From NCBI RefSeq assembly GCF_030506365.1, contig NZ_CP073092.1, positions 310,001 through 374,000 on the forward strand: a stretch of 64,000 nt of DNA. Direction: 5' to 3'. A program made the translations under genes and the position numbers. The stretch's first letter is position 1, and the number at the start of each line of letters is the position of its first letter. The notes below the pieces were generated by a model. It ran no database searches and was not told where the DNA came from. It saw only the letters and a list, made by a program, of their open reading frames with translations. Below are positions 58,623-64,000 of the stretch, piece after piece. Source of the stretch: Corynebacterium tuberculostearicum (GTDB lineage Bacteria > Actinomycetota > Actinomycetes > Mycobacteriales > Mycobacteriaceae).

Positions 58623-59603
58623 CTAGTTTTGGATCTCTCCTTGGCGAAGCCGATCGAAGACGCTACCGGCGTAATTCTCGTCGAGGATGAAACCGTTGTC
58701 GGTTTCTTTGAGAACTCCTTCTTTGACTCTGCGATCCCACCACATGATTAAGGATGCGAGCGTGTAGCCGAGTTCGTATTTCTGACCAGGAACTATAAAT
58801 GAGTTCTTCATGAGTTCTGGGAAGGTTAGTATTTGTCCTTCTCGGCCTCCGTTGGCAAATGTTTCAGGATCGTGTTGGGGCTCAATATGCTGAACAATCC
58901 AGTACACAACGTCGTAAAAGGTTCGACTTTCAGGGCTATTCTCGGTGATTATTGGATTTAAATCTTTGGTGATGAGCTCTGTGGCCTGTTTTAAAAGCTT
59001 TTCGATTCCTGGTGTTGGAGTGGCAGATATCGCCTTTCGGAGAGGTTCAGAAAGGGATCCATATCGAACACCATTGATCCCGATGTTATCCGGCTCTGCA
59101 TCTTCAACCGTTTCTTCTTGGTCTGGGTAGGGGCCTAGCTTAGACAAGAATGCGTCGACTGATTCTGCAACGGGCATGATGATCCCATCGGGATCGGTAT
59201 CCACGTACAATACGGCGCCTTCTGGGAAATCTGGCAAGCCGTAGTTAATGACAAAGCATTGATGCATTCCGTCTTCGCTAGCAGCCAAGAGAAGGACTTC
59301 TTCGGGAATCTCCCACTCATCCATGAGGAAGGTTGCGTAGTCAATCAAATCAACATGAGCGCCATTGCTTGCTGTGCCGTTGCCGAAGATATCTTCAACA
59401 ACGACCTCCAAGGTGTCCCCATCAGGCAGGGAAATATCTGTAAGGAAGCATTTTTCTAGGTTGAGGATGCCGCCTCCAGTTTCTGAAAGCAGCATCTTGT
59501 AATCATCAGGTAGCTTTTTGCCAAGCTTGCTTTCAAATTCAAGGATGCGTTGACTGTCTGCTGGCTGTGCAGTGTACTCAAAAAGGTTGGCGTAGTTTTT
59601 CAT
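58623..59603 (-). CDS. SUKH (SMI1/KNR4) domain immunity-type protein
   Basis: 326 residues. N-terminal SMI1/KNR4 pattern (about 14-150): ILEFESKLGKKLPDDYKMLLSETGGG, then acidic loop and GAVLYVDTDPDGIIMPVAESVDAFL. The second half (about 165-326) is unassigned. SUKH proteins protect against contact-dependent or polymorphic toxins. No toxin gene adjoins it. AAAGGA precedes the ATG. Lower G+C than the neighbours. Confidence 0.75.
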   Translation of the reverse strand: MKNYANLFEYTAQPADSQRILEFESKLGKKLPDDYKMLLSETGGGILNLEKCFLTDISLPDGDTLEVVVEDIFGNGTASNGAHVDLIDYATFLMDEWEIPEEVLLLAASEDGMHQCFVINYGLPDFPEGAVLYVDTDPDGIIMPVAESVDAFLSKLGPYPDQEETVEDAEPDNIGINGVRYGSLSEPLRKAISATPTPGIEKLLKQATELITKDLNPIITENSPESRTFYDVVYWIVQHIEPQHDPETFANGGREGQILTFPELMKNSFIVPGQKYELGYTLASLIMWWDRRVKEGVLKETDNGFILDENYAGSVFDRLRQGEIQN

Positions 59604-59685
59604 GATTGTCCTTTACGATTCGAGGGGTTTACCTCAAAGGGGCGATCAATGGTAGGAGGATCGTGAACTAGATACTGTTGACGGT

Positions 59686-60087
59686 ATGCATATTGATAGC
59701 AGTAAAAATGATAATTCTCGCGTAATTAATTTGATAGAGAGATCGGAGATGAACGGGGACCCTGGATTTGATCTATTTTCCCCTCGGCTTGAGCTGAAAG
59801 CTCTACGTGAAGCAGACCATAACTTCTTGGAATGTAGGGTGTACGGTCCGGAATTTCCAAATAAATATGTGCCTGAAAGGAGTCCGGACTGGGACACTGC
59901 CCGGACGGTAAAACAAGTCTCCGTGCCGAACGGTGCAGATTGCGATACTTGGGTAAAAGTAGCAAACACTCTGATAGATGACACCCTCGCAGAAAGTGAT
60001 GAAAAGGTTGACAGGGGGCCTGACGCCTGGGGCAGTCTTATCGAATCCCTCGAGAGTCGTGTTATTGAAAGGATTGTTGGCCGCTAG
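59686..60087 (+). CDS. Hypothetical protein, doubtful
   Basis: 133 residues, soluble, acidic and Asp/Glu-rich; no motif recognised. No good ribosome site precedes the ATG. Divergent from the SUKH gene and similarly low in G+C. Could be a remnant of a larger gene truncated by the IS1249-like insertion 140 bp downstream. Confidence 0.35.
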   Translation: MHIDSSKNDNSRVINLIERSEMNGDPGFDLFSPRLELKALREADHNFLECRVYGPEFPNKYVPERSPDWDTARTVKQVSVPNGADCDTWVKVANTLIDDTLAESDEKVDRGPDAWGSLIESLESRVIERIVGR

Positions 60088-60228
60088 GTCTCTGGCTAAG
60101 TTCTTGACTGCGGCGAATCCACCCTTTAATTCTATGTTTGCTTTCGCGCAGCACAGAGAAATCTGCCTCAGCAACGCCCCGCAGATAATCCAGATGAACT
60201 TCTAAACTTAGCCACCAGTCTCAAAGAA

Positions 60229-61613
60229 GGGTTAAGGGTCAAAAAGTGTGTCCGGAATCGCGGATTTTCACGGATTGACCTGTAGGTTTCCGGAAAGTAT
60301 ATGCTCCGGAAGCATATATCTAGCCCCCGACGGGAAATCCTCGGTGTGGCAGCCGTGATGTGCTATGCGCGGCGTGGTGTGGTGTCGCAATGTCGAAGAA
60401 CCAACCACGCTGCCACTGCGGCGGTGAAATGAAACGCAACGGCACCACCAGCAAAGGCACCACCAGATGGCGCTGCAAACAATGCGGCGCCTCCAGCGTC
60501 AAACGTCGAAACGACATCACCAACGCGGCAGTGTTCACCCAGTTCATCGAGCATTGCACCACCGCAATATCACTCGACGACCTAGCCAAACGAAACGGTG
60601 TTAGCCGCGCCACCATGAAGCGGCGCTTCAAGTGGTGCTGGCTCGTTGATGTGCCTGACCCCACCGCCGGCCACCACAAGCGGATCTACGACCAGGTATT
60701 TCTCGATGGCACCTACACCGCCGGTGGCTGCCTGATCGTCGCGGCGACCATCGACCACGTGATCGCCTGGCACTGGTGCAAACACGAAACCACCCGCGAC
60801 TACCAACTGCTGCTTGAACGCATCGAAGCCCCACTCATCGCCGTCATCGACGGCGGCCAAGGCGCATACAGCGCAATCAAAAAGTGCTGGCCGACTACGA
60901 AAATTCAACGCTGCCTCGTCCACGCCCAACGCGTGGTCCGCCGCTACACCACCACCAACCCACGCACCGATGCCGGGCGCACCATCTACCGACTTGCGCT
61001 GAAACTGACCCGGATCACCACACTGGATGAAGCCGCCGCGTGGGGTGTGCAACTGCACGAGTTTTCAACGATCTACCGGGAATGGATGAACGAGAAAACC
61101 ATGATCAAAGACCCCAAAACAGGTGCATGGACCCGCGTGTGGACCCACCACAACGTGCGCAAGGCCTACAACAGCCTCAACCATCTTTGGCGGTCCGAGA
61201 TGCTGTTTGTCTACCTCAACCCGCCAGCAGGAGTCCTTGCGCCCGAGCGGATCAAATCCACCACCAACAGCTTAGAAGGCGGCATCAACGCCCAGCTCAA
61301 ACTGCTCGCCAGAACCCACCGCGGCAGATCAGGCGAACGACAACGCCGCATGCTGGATTGGTGGCTCTACTTAAAAACGGAACTGCCTGACGATCCAGTA
61401 CGAATCGCCAGGCAGTCCGACTGGGGCCAGGGCCAACTCGCCAAAGTATCCACCCTGACCCAAACCGAGAACCAAGCCGACCACGAAACAGGACGCCCGG
61501 CCCTCTACGACAACGCTATCGACACCGACTACACCCACTCAATCGGCATTCAAAAAGGCCAAATCTAACCCCCGCGACACGCCGAGCCAGACACACATTT
61601 TGACCCTTAACCC
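60229..61613 (+). mobile_element. IS1249-like insertion sequence (IS256 family)
   Basis: 1385 bp between inverted repeats beginning GGGTTAAGGGTCAAAA (60229-60252 and 61590-61613; 23 of 24 positions match). Encodes one transposase. The 8 bp on each side (TCAAAGAA and ACTTGCTT) are not a duplication, so one flank has probably been rearranged. Confidence 0.88.
60390..61568 (+). CDS. IS1249-type transposase
   Basis: About 392 residues. N-terminal zinc-finger pairs CHCGGEMKRNG and CKQCGAS, HTH segment DLAKRNGVSRATMKRRF, then a DDE-type core with VFLDGTYT, AVIDGGQGAYSAIK, a CLVHAQRVVRRY helix and NSLEGGINAQLK (acidic third residue). Looks intact. ATG 60390 (MSKNQPRCHCGG) fits; upstream ATG 60360 adds non-family residues. 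Confidence 0.9.
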   Translation: MSKNQPRCHCGGEMKRNGTTSKGTTRWRCKQCGASSVKRRNDITNAAVFTQFIEHCTTAISLDDLAKRNGVSRATMKRRFKWCWLVDVPDPTAGHHKRIYDQVFLDGTYTAGGCLIVAATIDHVIAWHWCKHETTRDYQLLLERIEAPLIAVIDGGQGAYSAIKKCWPTTKIQRCLVHAQRVVRRYTTTNPRTDAGRTIYRLALKLTRITTLDEAAAWGVQLHEFSTIYREWMNEKTMIKDPKTGAWTRVWTHHNVRKAYNSLNHLWRSEMLFVYLNPPAGVLAPERIKSTTNSLEGGINAQLKLLARTHRGRSGERQRRMLDWWLYLKTELPDDPVRIARQSDWGQGQLAKVSTLTQTENQADHETGRPALYDNAIDTDYTHSIGIQKGQI

Positions 61614-61785
61614 ACTTGCTTTGGACATAAAAAAGCTCCCAGGCATCCCCGGGAGCTTGTCTCGGGCATCCCCGAGACGTCGGAATAACCGAAAGGAATC
61701 AGTTAAACACTCGACACGATTGATCGTAGAAAACGTAGCCGAAAAAAGCAACAAACTCCCACGTGAGACGTAAAATCAAAGCTCC
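61569..61785. other. IS1249 right end and two hairpins
   Basis: Two hairpins follow the IS: AAGCTCCC/GGGAGCTT (61633-61658) and GTCTCGGG-CATC-CCCGAGAC (61659-61678). Six A before the first give it a T run on the minus strand, so it can terminate leftward transcripts. Their loops share GGCATCCCC. Confidence 0.55.
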
Positions 61786-61793
61786 CAATTAAA

Positions 61794-61847
61794 CATATGC
61801 CAAGACATATGTTTAAGCATATGGCTTAACATATGGCAGAACATATG
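61794..61847. repeat. Five CATATG iterons at exact 12-bp spacing (parS/operator candidate)
   Basis: CATATG starts at 61794, 61806, 61818, 61830 and 61842. Intervening hexamers vary (such as CCAAGA, TTTAAG, GCTTAA, GCAGAA). A -10-like TAATAT (61849-61854) follows directly, 62 bp before parA. This looks like the centromere and operator of the plasmid-type partition pair that follows. Confidence 0.7.
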
Positions 61848-61915
61848 CTAATATGAAACCCACAGCTCAAAGGACACTTTGAGAACACAACACTCGACAC
61901 CTAAAAGGAGCAGCC

Positions 61916-62542
61916 ATGCCCGTAATTTCCTGCCTCAACGCCAAAGGCGGAACCGGAAAAACCACCAGCGCAATCAACCTCGCCGCCGTCGCCGCCTACC
62001 GTGGATACACCGTCCACGTCCTCGACGCCGACGCCGAACAAGGCACCGCCTCCGAATGGATCGAATACGCCAACGACGCCTTCGAAGAAAACCCCAACGC
62101 CCCCCACGTTGACGTCGAAGTCGAAGCCGTCAACCGAGGAATCCTCGCGCGCAAGGTAAAAAAATACAGCGACGACCTTGTCATCATCGACGGCCCACCC
62201 AGCAATCACAGCATGTCTGAACTCATCATCGAAAACTCAGACTTCGTCGTCATTCCCACCACCGGCACCCACACGGATATGGCACAAACCTGGAAAATCA
62301 TCGACGTCATTCCAGAAGGCAAACACTACGCCGTACTGCCCACCATCTGGGACAAGCGCAAAAGCACTGCCGACCGCGCCCGGAAAGTCCTTGAAGACGA
62401 AGGAATCCCAGTCATTTGGCCCGGCGTAGAATCCCGCGCCTACTTCGACCGCCAATTCGGACACTGGCCCCGCAACAGCGCCAAAGAACTACACGGCTAT
62501 CCCGCAATCTTTGACAAAATCATCGCCCACATCACCAACTAA
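61916..62542 (+). CDS. Plasmid-type ParA ATPase (short, type Ib-like)
   Basis: 208 residues, deviant Walker A KGGTGKTTSAINLA at residues 10-23, LDADAEQGTASEW and LVIIDGPPSNHS. Lacks the N-terminal HTH of type Ia ParA. Unlike the chromosomal ParA at 47498-48346. AAAAGGAGCAGCC precedes the ATG. Likely moves iteron-bound partner complexes. Confidence 0.88.
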   Translation: MPVISCLNAKGGTGKTTSAINLAAVAAYRGYTVHVLDADAEQGTASEWIEYANDAFEENPNAPHVDVEVEAVNRGILARKVKKYSDDLVIIDGPPSNHSMSELIIENSDFVVIPTTGTHTDMAQTWKIIDVIPEGKHYAVLPTIWDKRKSTADRARKVLEDEGIPVIWPGVESRAYFDRQFGHWPRNSAKELHGYPAIFDKIIAHITN

Positions 62543-62565
62543 CCACACCTTAAAAAGGAGCAACC

Positions 62566-62994
62566 ATGAACGACACCCCAGGACTGGCACGCCCGAAAAA
62601 GAAGCAAACCGACGCCCAAGGAAAACCCACCCTCACCAAAGACACCGGACTTAATACCACCAAGGTCACAAAGGCCACCAAGAAAGAAAAGCCCCACCGC
62701 ACCACCGTCAACCTGCCCTACTCCATCTACAAAGAACTACGCAGAAACTGGGCAGAAACCAGCACCCCTATCTACCGCCAACTTCTAGAAGCCTGGGAAC
62801 TAATCACCGACCACGGCGCGGACTACCAGCCCGCAGACGCGACCTACAACACCGACGAGCTCACCCGCACCACCACCGTCTACATCCCCAAAGACACCCT
62901 GAAGGCCATGCAAAAAATCCGCAGCAAGTATGGAGCCTCCATCGCCGACCAGCTCATCTCCTCCTGGGCTCAACAAACCGGCTGGGAAGGATAA
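62566..62994 (+). CDS. Small basic protein, probable ParB-like partner
   Basis: 142 residues. Lys/Thr-rich N-terminus (about 1-45), then HRTTVNLPYSIYKELRRNWAE, which fits a ribbon-helix-helix beta strand and helix, and a second similar unit RTTTVYIPKDTLKAMQKIRSKYG with helix ADQLISSWAQQ. It may thus contain two RHH-like halves. It directly follows the short ParA (23 bp, AAAAAGGAGCAACC). Confidence 0.65.
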   Translation: MNDTPGLARPKKKQTDAQGKPTLTKDTGLNTTKVTKATKKEKPHRTTVNLPYSIYKELRRNWAETSTPIYRQLLEAWELITDHGADYQPADATYNTDELTRTTTVYIPKDTLKAMQKIRSKYGASIADQLISSWAQQTGWEG

Positions 62995-63019
62995 CCACCC
63001 GCGACACCAAGGAGCCACC

Positions 63020-63550
63020 ATGTCCCACGAGACTCCCCACATCGCCGACCGCGCAGACAACGACCCGCGCGAAGACCCCGAAGCGCTACTTATCGCAGCC
63101 CTGCTCTGGAACCGCGACACCACCCAAGCGGTAAACCTGACACAAACACTCACCCCCGCCGACTTCTACTCCACCGACTACGCCGCAATCTTTGCCACCA
63201 TCAGCCAACAACTCAAAAGCGGCAGACCCTACGACCCCGCCAGCGTGCGCTCAGCCCTGTACGCCGAAGGCGACCAATCCGGCATACTCACCGATAACAT
63301 CGACGGACTTATCACCATGCTCACCAACCTAGAGCACATACCGCCGAAAATAACCGACTACGCCGAAGCCGTAGCCTCTAACTCGTATCGCCGCCAATAC
63401 CGCAACATGGTCGAACGCCTTAGCCGCCAGGCGCATACCGCACCAGAAAAAGACCTCTACCCACTGCTAGTAAAAGAAGGTAAAAAACAACGCCGCATTA
63501 AAGACCGCTACTACCGCAACCACAAAGACACCCCGCAAGAGCGCCACTAA
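63020..63550 (+). CDS. DnaB N-terminal-domain-like protein
   Basis: About 176 residues: EALLIAALLWNRDTTQAVNLTQTLTPADFYSTDYAAIFATI resembles the N-terminal domain of replicative helicase DnaB (which binds primase). The ATPase domain is absent, and a basic tail (KKQRRIKDRYYRNHKD) ends it. Could be an accessory factor of a plasmid or phage replicon. AAGGAG 6 nt before ATG 63020. Confidence 0.7.
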   Translation: MSHETPHIADRADNDPREDPEALLIAALLWNRDTTQAVNLTQTLTPADFYSTDYAAIFATISQQLKSGRPYDPASVRSALYAEGDQSGILTDNIDGLITMLTNLEHIPPKITDYAEAVASNSYRRQYRNMVERLSRQAHTAPEKDLYPLLVKEGKKQRRIKDRYYRNHKDTPQERH

Positions 63551-63685
63551 ACCACACCCATCTCACGGTGGCCTTCGCTCCAATTTCCTCGCTTCGCTGC
63601 GGGAATTTCCACGGGACCTGACCCCTGTTTGGTAGACACCTGATATCCAGCCCGGTTGGGTTGGGAAGAAAGGTAATCTACCACC

Positions 63686-63985
63686 ATGCCTAGGTATTCC
63701 GAACAGTTCAAACGTGATGCTGTGGCCCTCTATGAAAACAATGAGGACCTTTCACTTCACGCGGCTTCAGCAGAGCTTGGAGTCAATCGTTCCTCGCTTT
63801 TCTCCTGGCTTCAGCAATACGGCACCGGCAAACGTGCCCGCACGAAGGCCATGCGCGACAACGCCAAGGAGACGACTGATTCCGAGCGAATCCGCCAGCT
63901 AGAAAAAGAGAACGCGAAGCTGCGCGAAGAACGCGATATTCTGCGCAAGGCCGCGAAATATTTTGCCGAAGAGACACGCTGGTGA
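63686..63985 (+). CDS. IS3-family transposase OrfA
   Basis: 99 residues: HTH (YSEQFKRDAVALYENN, AASAELGVNRSSLFSWLQQYG) and a coiled coil (IRQLEKENAKLREERDILRKAAKYF). Different group from the IS3 element at 18217-19539. Confidence 0.9.
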   Translation: MPRYSEQFKRDAVALYENNEDLSLHAASAELGVNRSSLFSWLQQYGTGKRARTKAMRDNAKETTDSERIRQLEKENAKLREERDILRKAAKYFAEETRW

Positions 63986-64000
63986 TCCGCTTCCAGTTTG
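63982..64000 (+). CDS. IS3-family transposase OrfB, first codons (partial)
   Basis: GTG 63982 overlaps the OrfA stop (GTGA) and reads V-I-R-F-Q-F, the typical beginning of OrfB of this group; the rest is beyond the window. Confidence 0.5.

Larger units (their letters stand above)
63619..64000 (+). mobile_element. IS3-family insertion sequence, left part (runs off the window)
   Basis: A probable left end starts TGACCCCTGTTTGGTAGAC at 63619, followed by OrfA and the first codons of OrfB. The right end is outside the window, so the boundary is tentative. Confidence 0.65.

Overview
The window is a stretch of Corynebacterium chromosome spanning the replication origin. This rests on content and order: dnaA-dnaN-recF-dciA-gyrB leading left from the origin, rpmH-rnpA-yidD-yidC-rsmG-parA-parB leading right, a pknA-pknB-crgA cluster, a DUF3566 gene beside gyrA with tRNA-Ile/tRNA-Ala, metF-metE, trxA/trxB with a SigM-type ECF factor, and a DtxR-type iron box. 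Species cannot be fixed from the sequence; an IS1249-like element and a quinolone-type GyrA substitution would suit a clinical skin corynebacterium, but that is inference.

Left part (1-15.4 kb), core chromosome: the end of pknA, then pknB and crgA (growth and division control), a membrane protein, a FAD oxidoreductase, an intergenic cluster of DnaA boxes at about 5.0-5.26 kb, a rhomboid protease, cyclophilin ppiA, a HAD phosphatase, a fused dihydroxyacetone kinase, a DedA protein, metE/metF, several small unknown proteins and a tRNA-Ala.

15.4-30.7 kb is accessory and lies between two near-identical copies of [palindrome, terminator, tRNA-Ala]. It holds a polysaccharide deacetylase, a 3-methyladenine glycosylase, a MarR regulator and an MmcQ-like protein. 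These are followed by a direct repeat made of the MmcQ 5' end plus an IS110-family element; copy 1 is interrupted by a complete IS3-family element with a 4-bp target duplication. Between the two repeat copies sits a high-G+C cargo: a broken lipase gene and a seven-gene, iron-box-controlled operon of ABC transporters, a methyltransferase and an unidentified protein.

30.7-55.8 kb is core again: tRNA-Ile, DUF3566, gyrA (Val at position 87), a CopG/Doc-like pair, secreted and unknown proteins, an MFS exporter, gyrB, dciA, recF, dnaN, oriC on both sides of dnaA, then rpmH to parB, a GNAT protein, a CwlM-like pseudo-amidase, thioredoxin/thioredoxin reductase, an ECF sigma factor and aminopeptidase N. 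PknB at the left end and CwlM here belong to one peptidoglycan-control pathway in mycobacteria.

55.8-64 kb is a second accessory region: an MFS exporter/TetR pair between imperfect inverted repeats, an orphan SUKH immunity-type protein, a complete IS1249-like element, a plasmid-type module (small ParA, small basic probable DNA-binding protein, DnaB-N-like protein) preceded by five CATATG sites at exact 12-bp spacing, and the start of another IS3-family element running off the window.
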